A stretch of 64,000 bases of DNA from Hippasteria phrygiana (Eukaryota; Echinodermata; Asteroidea; Valvatida; Goniasteridae): positions 868,001-932,000 of the forward strand of contig JAZGUH010000323.1 in the NCBI GenBank assembly GCA_037893225.1, read 5' to 3'. The notes under the pieces are model-generated. The model made no database searches, was not told the origin of the DNA, and was given only the letters and a program-made list of their open reading frames with translations. Shown here one piece after another: positions 14,401 to 28,299 of this stretch. The position numbers and the translations under genes are program-made. How positions within the stretch are numbered: position 1 is the stretch's first letter; each line of letters begins with the position of its first letter.

Positions 14401-17183
14401 TCATACCCCAGGGAATTTGACAGGCATGGAGCAATAAATAGAAGGTAATATGCACACAGATGTTGGCCGGAAAGAAAATAAACATTGCGAGGTTTGAATT
14501 TTCTCCACAAGTTTGAACTCTAAGAAGCTGCCGATGATTGCAACATGTAGCGCCAGATCTAAGCTATCCATACATGTCAAAATTACTGCATTTGGTTGAT
14601 ATTTCATGCAATTATGAATGAATAAAGCAAGTCCATACCCCAGGGAATTTGACATGCATGGAGCAATAAATAGAAGGTAATATGCACACAGATGTTGGCC
14701 GGAAAGAAAATAAACATGGCGAGGTTTGAATTTTCTCAGCAAGTTTGAACTCTAAGAAGCCGCCGATGATTGCAACATGTAGCGCCAGATCTACGCTATC
14801 CATACATGTCAAAATTACTGAATTTGGTTGATATTTCATGCAATTATGAATGAGTAAAGCAAGTCCATACCCCAGGGAATTTGACAGGCATGGAGCAATA
14901 AATAAAAGGTAATATGCACACAGATGGTGGCCGGAAAGAAAATAAACATTGCGAGGTTTGAATTTTCTCCACAAGTTTTAACTCTAGGAAGCCGCCGATG
15001 ATTGCAACATGTAGCGCCAGATCTAAGCTATACATACATGTCAAAATTACTGCATTTGGTTGATATTTCATGCAATTATGAATGAGTAAAGCAAGTCCAT
15101 ACCCCAGGGAATTTGACAGGCATGGAGCAATAAATAGACAGTAATATGTACACAGATGTTGGCCGGAAAGAAAATAAACATGGCGAGGTTTGAATTTTCT
15201 CCACACGTTTTAACTCTAAGAAGCCGCCGATGATTGCAACATGTAGCGCCAGATCTAAGCTATCCATACATGTCAAAATTACTGCATTTGGTTGATATTT
15301 CATGCAATTATGAATGAGTAAAGCAAGTCCATACCCCAGGGAATTTGACATGCATGGAGCAATAAATAAAAGGTAATATGCACACAGATGGTATAAGGAA
15401 AGAAAATAAACATTGCGAGGTTTGAATTTTCTCCACAAGTGTTAACTCTAAGAAGCCGCCGATGATTGCAACATGTAGCGCCAGATCTAAGCTATCCATA
15501 CATGTCAAAATTACTGCATTTGGTTGATATTTCATGCAATTATGAATGAATGAAGCAAGTCCATACCCCAGGGAATTTGACATGCATGGAGCAATAAATA
15601 GAAGGTAATATGTACACAGATGTTGGCCGGAAAGAAAATAAACATTGCGAGGTTTGAATTTTCTCCACAAGTTTTAACTCTAGGAAGCCGCCGATGATTG
15701 CAACATGTAGCGCCAGATCTAAGCTATACATACATGTCAAAATTACTGCATTTGGTTTATATTTCATGCAATTATGAATGAGTAAAGCAAGTCCATACCC
15801 CAGGGAATTTGACATGCATGGAGCAATTAATAGACGGTAATATGTACACAGATGTTGGCCGGAAAGAAAATAAACATGGCGAGGTTTGAATTTTCTCCAC
15901 AAGTTTGAACTCTAAGAAGCCGCCGATGATTGCAACATGTAGCGCCAGATCTAAGCTATCCATACATGTCAAAATTACTGCATTTGGTTGATATTTCATG
16001 CAATTATGAATGAGTAAAGCAAGACCATACCCCAGGGAATTTGACAGGCATGGAGCAATAAATAAAAGGTAATATGCACACAGATGTTGGCCGGAAAGAA
16101 AATAAACATTGCGAGGTTTGAATTTTCTCCACAAGTTTTAACTCTAGGAAGCCGCCGATGATTGCAACATGTAGCGCCAGATCTAAGCTATCCATACATG
16201 TCAAAATTACTGAATTTGGTTGATATTTCATGCAATTATGAATGAGTAAAGCAAGTCCATACCCCAGGGAATTTGACATGCATGGAGCAATAAATAGACG
16301 GTAACATGTACACAGATGTTGGCCGGAAAGAAAATAAACATTGCGAGGTTTGAATTTTCTCCACAAGTTTTAACTCTAGGAAGCCGCCGATGATTGCAAC
16401 ATGTAGCGCCAGATCTAAGCTATCCATACATGTCACAATTACTGCATTTGGTTGATATTTCATGCAATTATGAATGAGTAAAGCAAGTCCATACCCCAGG
16501 GAATTTGACATGCATGGAGCAATAAATAGACGGTAATATGTACACAGATGTTGGCCGGAAAGAAAATAAACATTGCGAGGTTTGAATTTTCTCCACAAGT
16601 TTGAACTCTAAGAAGCCGCCGATGGTTGCAACATGTAGCGCCAGATCTAAGCTATCCATACATGTCAAAATTACTGCATTTGGTTGATATTTCATGCAAT
16701 TATGAATGAGTAAAGCAAGTCCATACCCCAGGGAATTTGACATGCATGGAGCAATAAATAGACGGTAACATGTACACAGATGTTGGCCGGAAAGAAAATA
16801 AACATTGCGAGGTTTGAATTTTCTCCACAAGTTTTAACTCTAGGAAGCCGCCGATGATTGCAACATGTAGCGCCAGATCTAAGCTATCCATACATGTCAA
16901 AATTACTGAATTTGGTTGATATTTCATGCAATTATGAATGAGTAAAGCAAGTCCATACCCCAGGGAATTTGACATGCATGGAGCAATAAATAGACGGTAA
17001 CATGTACACAGATGTTGGCCGGAAAGAAAATAAACATTGCGAGGTTTGAATTTTCTCCACAAGTTTTAACTCTAGGAAGCCGCCGATGATTGCAACATGT
17101 AGCGCCAGATCTAAGCTATCCATACATGTCAAAATTACTGTATTTGATTGATATTTCATGCAATTATGAATGAGTAAAGCAAG
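14401..17183. repeat. 12-monomer HOR copy, 2,783 bp
   Basis: The first 11 monomers correspond one for one to those at 19,039-21,569, offset 4,638 bp (20x232-2). Shared landmarks include GCAATTAATAG (15,823 and 20,461) and GATGGTTGC (16,621 and 21,259). This is the best-preserved HOR pair I could align by eye. Confidence 0.85.
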
Positions 17184-19038
17184 TCATACCCCAGGGAATT
17201 TGACAGGCATGGAGCAATAAATAGAAGGTAATATGCACACAGATGTTGGCCGGAAAGAAAATAAACATTGCGAGGTTTGAATTTTCTCCACAAGTTTGAA
17301 CTCTAAGAAGCCGCCGATGATTGCAACATGTAGCGCCAGATCTAAGCTATCCATACATGTCAAAATTACTGCATTTGGTTGATATTTCATGCAATTATGA
17401 ATGAATAAAGCAAGTCCATACCCCAGGGAATTTGACATGCATGGAGCAATAAATAGAAGGTAATATGCACACAGATGTTGGCCGGAAAGAAAATAAACAT
17501 GGCGAGGTTTGAATTTTCTCAGCAAGTTTGAACTCTAAGAAGCCGCCGATGATTGCAACATGTAGCGCCAGATCTACGCTATCCATACATGTCAAAATTA
17601 CTGAATTTGGTTGATATTTCATGCAATTATGAATGAGTAAAGCAAGTCCATACCCCAGGGAATTTGACAGGCATGGAGCAATAAATAAAAGGTAATATGC
17701 ACACAGATGGTGGCCGGAAAGAAAATAAACATTGCGAGGTTTGAATTTTCTCCACAAGTTTTAACTCTAGGAAGCCGCCGATGATTGCAACATGTAGCGC
17801 CAGATCTAAGCTATACATACATGTCAAAATTACTGCATTTGGTTGATATTTCATGCAATTATGAATGAGTAAAGCAAGTCCATACCCCAGGGAATTTGAC
17901 AGGCATGGAGCAATAAATAGACAGTAATATGTACACAGATGTTGGCCGGAAAGAAAATAAACATGGCGAGGTTTGAATTTTCTCCACACGTTTTAACTCT
18001 AAGAAGCCGCCGATGATTGCAACATGTAGCGCCAGATCTAAGCTATCCATACATGTCAAAATTACTGCATTTGGTTGATATTTCATGCAATTATGAATGA
18101 GTAAAGCAAGTCCATACCCCAGGGAATTTGACAGGCATGGAGCAATAAATAAAAAGTAATATGCACACAGATGGTATAAGGAAAGAAAATAAACATTGCG
18201 AGGTTTGAATTTTCTCCACAAGTGTTAACTCTAGGAAGCCGCCGATGATTGCAACATGTAGCGCCAGATCTAAGCTATCCATACATGTCACAATTACTGC
18301 ATTTGGTTGATATTTCATGCAATTATGAATGAGTAAAGCAAGTCCATACCCCAGGGAATTTGACATGCATGGAGCAATAAATAGACGGTAATATGTACAC
18401 AGATGTTGGCCGGAAAGAAAATAAACATTGCGAGGTTTGAATTTTCTCCACATGTTTGAACTCTAAGAAGCCGCCGATGGTTGCAACATGTAGCGCCAGA
18501 TCTAAGCTATCCATACATGTCAAAATTACTGCATTTGGTTGATATTTCATGCAATTATGAATGAGTAAAGCAAGACCATACCCCGGGGAATTTGACAGGC
18601 ATGGAGCAATAAATAAAAGGTAATATGCACACAGATGTTGGCCGGAAAGAAAATAAACATTGCGAGGTTTGAATTTTCTCCACAAGTTTTAACTCTAGGA
18701 AGCCGCCGATGATTGCAACATGTAGCGCCAGATCTAAGCTATCCATACATGTCAAAATTACTGAATTTGGTTGATATTTCATGCAATTATGAATGAGTAA
18801 AGCAAGTCCATACCCCAGGGAATTTGACATGCATGGAGCAATAAATAGACGGTAACATGTACACAGATGTTGGCCGGAAAGAAAATAAACATTGCGAGGT
18901 TTGAATTTTCTCCACAAGTTTTAACTCTAGGAAGCCGCCGATGATTGCAACATGTAGCGCCAGATCTAAGCTATCCATACATGTCAAAATTACTGTATTT
19001 GATTGATATTTCATGCAATTATGAATGAGTAAAGCAAG

Positions 19039-22000
19039 TCATACCCCAGGGAATTTGACAGGCATGGAGCAATAAATAGAAGGTAATATGCACACAGATG
19101 TTGGCCGGAAAGAAAATAAACATTGCGAGGTTTGAATTTTCTCCACAAGTTTGAACTCTAAGAAGCCGCCGATGATTGCAACATGTAGCGCCAGATCTAA
19201 GCTATCCATACATGTCAAAATTACTGCATTTGGTTGATATTTCATGCAATTATGAATGAATAAAGCAAGTCCATACCCCAGGGAATTTGACATGCATGGA
19301 GCAATAAATAGAAGGTAATATGCACACAGATGTTGGCCGGAAAGAAAATAAACATGGCGAGGTTTGAATTTTCTCAGCAAGTTTGAACTCTAAGAAGCCG
19401 CCGATGATTGCAACATGTAGCGCCAGATCTACGCTATCCATACATGTCAAAATTACTGAATTTGGTTGATATTTCATGCAATTATGAATGAGTAAAGCAA
19501 GTCCATACCCCAGGGAATTTGACAGGCATGGAGCAATAAATAAAAGGTAATATGCACACAGATGGTGGCCGGAAAGAAAATAAACATTGCGAGGTTTGAA
19601 TTTTCTCCACAAGTTTTAACTCTAGGAAGCCGCCGATGATTGCAACATGTAGCGCCAGATCTAAGCTATACATACATGTCAAAATTACTGCATTTGGTTG
19701 ATATTTCATGCAATTATGAATGAGTAAAGCAAGTCCATACCCCAGGGAATTTGACAGGCATGGAGCAATAAATAGACAGTAATATGTACACAGATGTTGG
19801 CCGGAAAGAAAATAAACATGGCGAGGTTTGAATTTTCTCCACACGTTTTAACTCTAAGAAGCCGCCGATGATTACAACATGTAGCGCCAGATCTAAGCTA
19901 TCCATACATGTCAAAATTACTGCATTTGGTTGATATTTCATGCAATTATGAATGAGTAAAGCAAGTCCATACCCCAGGGAATTTGACAGGCATGGAGCAA
20001 TAAATAAAAGGTAATATGCACACAGATGGTATAAGGAAAGAAAATAAACATTGCGAGGTTTGAATTTTCTCCACAAGTGTTAACTCTAAGAAGCCGCCGA
20101 TGATTGCAACATGTAGCGCCAGATCTAAGCTATCCATACATGTCAAAATTACTGCATTTGGTTGATATTTCATGCAATTATGAATGAATGAAGCAAGTCC
20201 ATACCCCAGGGAATTTGACATGCATGGAGCAATAAATAGAAGGTAATATGTACACAGATGTTGGCCGGAAAGAAAATAAACATTGCGAGGTTTGAATTTT
20301 CTCCACAAGTTTTAACTCTAGGAAGCCGCCGATGATTGCAACATGTAGCGCCAGATCTAAGCTATACATACATGTCAAAATTACTGCATTTGGTTTATAT
20401 TTCATGCAATTATGAATGAGTAAAGCAAGTCCATACCCCAGGGAATTTGACATGCATGGAGCAATTAATAGACGGTAATATGTACACAGATGTTGGCCGG
20501 AAAGAAAATAAACATGGCGAGGTTTGAATTTTCTCCACAAGTTTGAACTCTAAGAAGCCGCCGATGATTGCAACATGTAGCGCCAGATCTAAGCTATCCA
20601 TACATGTCAAAATTACTGCATTTGGTTGATATTTCATGCAATTATGAATGAGTAAAGCAAGACCATACCCCAGGGAATTTGACAGGCATGGAGCAATAAA
20701 TAAAAGGTAATATGCACACAGATGTTGGCCGGAAAGAAAATAAACATTGCGAGGTTTGAATTTTCTCCACAAGTTTTAACTCTAGGAAGCCGCCGATGAT
20801 TGCAACATGTAGCGCCAGATCTAAGCTATCCATACATGTCAAAATTACTGAATTTGGTTGATATTTCATGCAATTATGAATGAGTAAAGCAAGTCCATAC
20901 CCCAGGGAATTTGACATGCATGGAGCAATAAATAGACGGTAACATGTACACAGATGTTGGCCGGAAAGAAAATAAACATTGCGAGGTTTGAATTTTCTCC
21001 ACAAGTTTTAACTCTAGGAAGCCGCCGATGATTGCAACATGTAGCGCCAGATCTAAGCTATCCATACATGTCACAATTACTGCATTTGGTTGATATTTCA
21101 TGCAATTATGAATGAGTAAAGCAAGTCCATACCCCAGGGAATTTGACATGCATGGAGCAATAAATAGACGGTAATATGTACACAGATGTTGGCCGGAAAG
21201 AAAATAAACATTGCGAGGTTTGAATTTTCTCCACAAGTTTGAACTCTAAGAAGCCGCCGATGGTTGCAACATGTAGCGCCAGATCTAAGCTATCCATACA
21301 TGTCAAAATTACTGCATTTGGTTGATATTTCATGCAATTATGAATGAGTAAAGCAAGTCCATACCCCAGGGAATTTGACATGCATGGAGCAATAAATAGA
21401 CGGTAACATGTACACAGATGTTGGCCGGAAAGAAAATAAACATTGCGAGGTTTGAATTTTCTCCACAAGTTTTAACTCTAGGAAGCCGCCGATGATTGCA
21501 ACATGTAGCGCCAGATCTAAGCTATCCATACATGTCAAAATTACTGAATTTGGTTGATATTTCATGCAATTATGAATGAGTAAAGCAAGTCCATACCCCA
21601 GGGAATTTGACATGCATGGAGCAATAAATAGACGGTAACATGTACACAGATGTTGGCCGGAAAGAAAATAAACATTGCGAGGTTTGAATTTTCTCCACAA
21701 GTTTTAACTCTAGGAAGCCGCCGATGATTGCAACATGTAGCGCCAGATCTACGCTATCCATACATGTCAAAATTACTGAATTTGGTTGATATTTCATGCA
21801 ATTATGAATGAGTAAAGCAAGTCCATACCCCAGGGAATTTGACAGGCATGGAGCAATAAATAAAAGGTAATATGCACACAGATGGTGGCCGGAAAGAAAA
21901 TAAACATTGCGAGGTTTGAATTTTCTCCACAAGTTTTAACTCTAGGAAGCCGCCGATGATTGCAACATGTAGCGCCAGATCTAAGCTATACATACATGTC

Positions 22001-22981
22001 AAAATTACTGCATTTGGTTGATATTTCATGCAATTATGAATGAGTAAAGCAAGTCCATACCCCAGGGAATTTGACATGCATGGAGCAATAAATAGACGGT
22101 AACATGTACACAGATGTTGGCCTTAAAGAAAATAAACATTGCGAGGTTTGAATTTTCTCCACAAGTTTTAACTCTAGGAAGCCGCCGATGATTGCAACAT
22201 GTAGCGCCAGATCTAAGCTATCCATACATGTCACAATTACTGCATTTGGTTGATATTTCATGCAATTATGAATGAGTAAAGCAAGTCCATACCCCAGGGA
22301 ATTTGACATGCATGGAGCAATAAATAGACGGTAATATGTACACAGATGTTGGCCGGAAAGAAAATAAACATTGCGAGGTTTGAATTTTCTCCACAAGTTT
22401 GAACTCTAAGAAGCCGCCGATGGTTGCAACATGTAGCGCCAGATCTAAGCTATCCATACATGTCAAAATTACTGCATTTGGTTGATATTTCATGCAATTA
22501 TGAATGAGTAAAGCAAGTCCATACCCCAGGGAATTTGACATGCATGGAGCAATAAATAGACGGTAACATGTACACAGATGTTGGCCGGAAAGAAAATAAA
22601 CATTGCGAGGTTTGAATTTTCTCCACAAGTTTTAACTCTAGGAAGCCGCCGATGATTGCAACATGTAGCGCCAGATCTAAGCTATCCATACATGTCAAAA
22701 TTACTGAATTTGGTTGATATTTCATGCAATTATGAATGAGTAAAGCAAGTCCATACCCCAGGGAATTTGACATGCATGGAGCAATAAATAGACGGTAACA
22801 TGTACACAGATGTTGGCCGGAAAGAAAATAAACATTGCGAGGTTTGAATTTTCTCCACAAGTTTTAACTCTAGGAAGCCGCCGATGATTGCAACATGTAG
22901 CGCCAGATCTAAGCTATCCATACATGTCAAAATTACTGTATTTGATTGATATTTCATGCAATTATGAATGAGTAAAGCAAG
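19039..22981. repeat. HOR copy with a 5-monomer internal insertion (3,943 bp, 17 monomers)
   Basis: The first 11 monomers match the copy at 14,401. About five monomers (roughly 21,570-22,729) then intervene before the next 231-bp marker. They include a GATGGTGGCC type around 21,880 followed by repeats of the preceding TAGACGG types. This fits an unequal crossover that added five monomers to a 12-mer. Confidence 0.75.
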
Positions 22982-25764
22982 TCATACCCCAGGGAATTTG
23001 ACAGGCATGGAGCAATAAATAGAAGGTAATATGCACACAGATGTTGGCCGGAAAGAAAATAAACATTGCGAGGTTTGAATTTTCTCCACAAGTTTGAACT
23101 CTAAGAAGCCGCCGATGATTGCAACATGTAGCGCCAGATCTAAGCTATCCATACATGTCAAAATTACTGCATTTGGTTGATATTTCATGCAATTATGAAT
23201 GAATAAAGCAAGTCCATACCCCAGGGAATTTGACATGCATGGAGCAATAAATAGAAGGTAATATGCACACAGATGTTGGCCGGAAAGAAAATAAACATGG
23301 CGAGGTTTGAATTTTCTCAGCAAGTTTGAACTCTAAGAAGCCGCCGATGATTGCAACATGTAGCGCCAGATCTACGCTATCCATACATGTCAAAATTACT
23401 GAATTTGGTTGATATTTCATGCAATTATGAATGAGTAAAGCAAGTCCATACCCCAGGGAATTTGACAGGCATGGAGCAATAAATAAAAGGTAATATGCAC
23501 ACAGATGGTGGCCGGAAAGAAAATAAACATTGCGAGGTTTGAATTTTCTCCACAAGTTTTAACTCTAGGAAGCCGCCGATGATTGCAACATGTAGCGCCA
23601 GATCTAAGCTATACATACATGTCAAAATTACTGCATTTGGTTGATATTTCATGCAATTATGAATGAGTAAAGCAAGTCCATACCCCAGGGAATTTGACAG
23701 GCATGGAGCAATAAATAGACAGTAATATGTACACAGATGTTGGCCGGAAAGAAAATAAACATGGCGAGGTTTGAATTTTCTCCACACGTTTTAACTCTAA
23801 GAAGCCGCCGATGATTGCAACATGTAGCGCCAGATCTAAGCTATCCATACATGTCAAAATTACTGCATTTGGTTGATATTTCATGCAATTATGAATGAGT
23901 AAAGCAAGTCCATACCCCAGGGAATTTGACAGGCATGGAGCAATAAATAAAAAGTAATATGCACACAGATGGTATAAGGAAAGAAAATAAACATTGCGAG
24001 GTTTGAATTTTCTCCACAAGTGTTAACTCTAAGAAGCCGCCGATGATTGCAACATGTAGCGCCAGATCTAAGCTATCCATACATGTCAAAATTACTGCAT
24101 TTGGTTGATATTTCATGCAATTATGAATGAATGAAGCAAGTCCATACCCCAGGGAATTTGACAGGCATGGAGCAATAAATAGAAGGTAATATGTACACAG
24201 ATGTTGGCCGGAAAGAAAATAAACATTGCGAGGTTTGAATTTTCTCCACAAGTTTTAACTCTAGGAAGCCGCCGATGATTGCAACATGTAGCGCCAGATC
24301 TAAGCTATACATACATGTCAAAATTACTGCATTTGGTTTATATTTCATGCAATTATGAATGAGTAAAGCAAGTCCATACCCCAGGGAATTTGACATGCAT
24401 GGAGCAATTAATAGACGGTAACATGTACACAGATGTTGGCCGGAAAGAAAATAAACATGGCGAGGTTTGAATTTTCTCCACAAGTTTGAACTCTAAGAAG
24501 CCGCCGATGATTGCAACATGTAGCGCCAGATCTAAGCTATCCATACATGTCAAAATTACTGCATTTGGTTGATATTTCATGCAATTATGAATGAGTAAAG
24601 CAAGACCATACCCCAGGGAATTTGACAGGCATGGAGCAATAAATAAAAGGTAATATGCACACAGATGTTGGCCGGAAAGAAAATAAACATTGCGAGGTTT
24701 GAATGTTCTCCACAAGTTTTAACTCTAGGAAGCCGCCGATGATTGCAACATGTAGCGCCAGATCTAAGCTATCCATACATGTCACAATTACTGCATTTGG
24801 TTGATATTTCATGCAATTATGAATGAGTAAAGCAAGTCCATACCCCAGGGAATTTGACATGCATGGAGCAATAAATAGACGGTAATATGTACACAGATGT
24901 TGGCCGGAAAGAAAATAAACATTGCGAGGTTTGAATTTTCTCCACAAGTTTGAACTCTAAGAAGCCGCCGATGGTTGCAACATGTAGCGCCAGATCTAAG
25001 CTATCCATACATGTCAAAATTACTGCATTTGGTTGATATTTCATGCAATTATGAATGAGTAAAGCAAGACCATACCCCAGGGAATTTGACAGGCATGGAG
25101 CAATAAATAAAAGGTAATATGCACACAGATGTTGGCCGGAAAGAAAATAAACATTGCGAGGTTTGAATTTTCTCCACAAGTTTTAACTCAAGGAAGCCGC
25201 CGATGATTGCAACATGTAGCGCCAGATCTAAGCTATCCATACATGTCAAAATTACTGAATTTGGTTGATATTTCATGCAATTATGAATGAGTAAAGCAAG
25301 TCCATACCCCAGGGAATTTGACATGCATGGAGCAATAAATAGACGGTAACATGTACACAGATGTTGGCCGGAAAGAAAATAAACATTGCGAGGTTTGAAT
25401 TTTCTCCACAAGTTTTAACTCTAGGAAGCCGCCGATGATTGCAACATGTAGCGCCAGATCTAAGCTATCCATACATGTCAAAATTACTGAATTTGGTTGA
25501 TATTTCATGCAATTATGAATGAGTAAAGCAAGTCCATACCCCAGGGAATTTGACATGCATGGAGCAATAAATAGACGGTAACATGTACACAGATGTTGGC
25601 CGGAAAGAAAATAAACATTGCGAGGTTTGAATTTTCTCCACAAGTTTTAACTCTAGGAAGCCGCCGATGATTGCAACATGTAGCGCCAGATCTAAGCTAT
25701 CCATACATGTCAAAATTACTGTATTTGATTGATATTTCATGCAATTATGAATGAGTAAAGCAAG
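22982..25764. repeat. 12-monomer HOR copy, 2,783 bp (last with the 231-bp marker)
   Basis: The seven-monomer core order is kept. The GCAATTAATAG monomer (24,404) lies 3,943 bp after the one at 20,461. The later part is rearranged relative to 14,401-17,183: one monomer near 24,600-24,830 looks like a fusion of two types, and the total is restored to 12 by another added monomer. Confidence 0.75.
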
Positions 25765-28299
25765 TCATACCCCAGGGAATTTGACAGGCATGGAGCAATA
25801 AATAGAAGGTAATATGCACACAGATGTTGGCCGGAAAGAAAATAAACATTGCGAGGTTTGAATTTTCTCCACAAGTTTGAACTCTAAGAAGCCGCCGATG
25901 ATTGCAACATGTAGCGCCAGATCTAAGCTATCCATACATGTCAAAATTACTGCATTTGGTTGATATTTCATGCAATTATGAATGAATAAAGCAAGTCCAT
26001 ACCCCAGGGAATTTGACATGCATGGAGCAATAAATAGAAGGTAATATGCACACAGATGTTGGCCGGAAAGAAAATAAACATTGCGAGGTTTGAATTTTCT
26101 CCACAAGTTTTAACTCTAGGAAGCCGCCGACGATTGCAACATGTAGCGCCAGATCTAAGCTATACATACATGTCAAAATTACTGCATTTGGTTGATATTT
26201 CATGCAATTATGAATGAGTAAAGCAAGTCCATACCCCAGGGAATTTGACAGGCATGGAGCAATAAATAGACAGTAATATGTACACAGATGTTGGCCGGAA
26301 AGAAAATAAACATGGCGAGGTTTGAATTTTCTCCACACGTTTTAACTCCAAGAAGCCGCCGATGATTGCAACATGTAGCGCCAGATCTAAGCTATCCATA
26401 CATGTCAAAATTACTGCATTTGGTTGATATTTCATGCAATTATGAATGAGTAAAGCAAGTCCATACCCCAGGGAATTTGACAGGCATGGAGCAATAAATA
26501 AAAGGTAATATGCACACAGATGGTATAAGGAAAGAAAATAAACATTGCGAGGTTTGAATTTTCTCCACAAGTGTTAACTCTAAGAAGCCGCCGATGATTG
26601 CAACATGTAGCGCCAGATCTAAGCTATCCATACATGTCAAAATTACTGCATTTGGTTGATATTTCATGCAATTATGAATGAATGAAGCAAGTCCATACCC
26701 CAGGGAATTTGACAGGCATGGAGCAATAAATAGAAGGTAATATGTACACAGATGTTGGCCGGAAAGAAAATAAACATTGCGAGGTTTGAATTTTCTCCAC
26801 AAGTTTGAACTCTAGGAAGCCGCCGATGATTGCAACATGTAGCGCCAGATCTAAGCTATACATACATGTCAAAATTACTGCATTTGGTTTATATTTCATG
26901 CAATTATGAATGAGTAAAGCAAGTCCATACCCCAGGGAATTTGACATGCATGGAGCAATTAATAGACGGTAATATGTACACAGATGTTGGCCGGAAAGAA
27001 AATAAACATGGCGAGGTTTGAATTTTCTCCACAAGTTTGAACTCTAAGAAGCCGCCGATGATTGCAACATGTAGCGCCAGATCTAAGCTATCCATACATG
27101 TCAAAATTACTGCATTTGGTTGATATTTCATGCAATTATGAATGAGTAAAGCAAGACCATACCCCAGGGAATTTGACAGGCATGGAGCAATAAATAAAAG
27201 GGAATATGCACACAGATGTTGGCCGGAAAGAAAATAAACATTGCGAGGTTTGAATTTTCTCCACAAGTTTTAACTCTAGGAAGCCGCCGATGATTGCAAC
27301 ATGTAGCGCCAGATCTAAGCTATCCATACATGTCAAAATTACTGAATTTGGTTGATATTTCATGCAATTATGAATGAGTAAAGCAAGTCCATACCCCAGG
27401 GAATTTGACATGCATGGAGCAATAAATAGACGGTAACATGTACACAGATGTTGGCCGGAAAGAAAATAAACATTGCGAAGTTTGAATTTTCTCCACAAGT
27501 TTGAACTCTAGGAAGCCGCCGATGATTGCAACATGTAGCGCCAGATCTAAGCTATCCATACATGTCACAATTACTGCATTTGGTTGATATTTCATGCAAT
27601 TATGAATGAGTAAAGCAAGTCCATACCCCAGGGAATTTGACATGCATGGAGCAATAAATAGACGGTAATATGTACACAGATGTTGGCCGGAAAGAAAATA
27701 AACATTGCGAGGTTTGAATTTTCTCCACAAGTTTGAACTCTAAGAAGCCGCCGATGGTTGCAACATGTAGCGCCAGATCTAAGCTATCCATACATGTCAA
27801 AATTACTGCATTTGGTTGATATTTCATGCAATTATGAATGAGTAAAGCAAGACCATACCCCAGGGAATTTGACAGGCATGGAGCAATAAATAAAAGGTAA
27901 TATGCACACAGATGTTGGCCGGAAAGAAAATAAACATTGCGAGGTTTGAATTTTCTCCACAAGTTTTAACTCTAGGAAGCCGCCGATGATTGCAACATGT
28001 AGCGCCAGATCTAAGCTATCCATACATGTCAAAATTACTGAATTTGGTTGATATTTCATGCAATTATGAATGAGTAAAGCAAGTCCATACCCCAGGGAAT
28101 TTGACATGCATGGAGCAATAAATAGACGGTAACATGTACACAGATGTTGGCCGGAAAGAAAATAACAATTGCGAGGTTTGAATTTTCTCCACAAGTTTTA
28201 ACTCTAGGAAGCCGCCGATGATTGCAACATGTAGCGCCAGATCTAAGCTATCCATACATGTCACAATTACTGCATTTGGTTGATATTTCATGCAATTAT

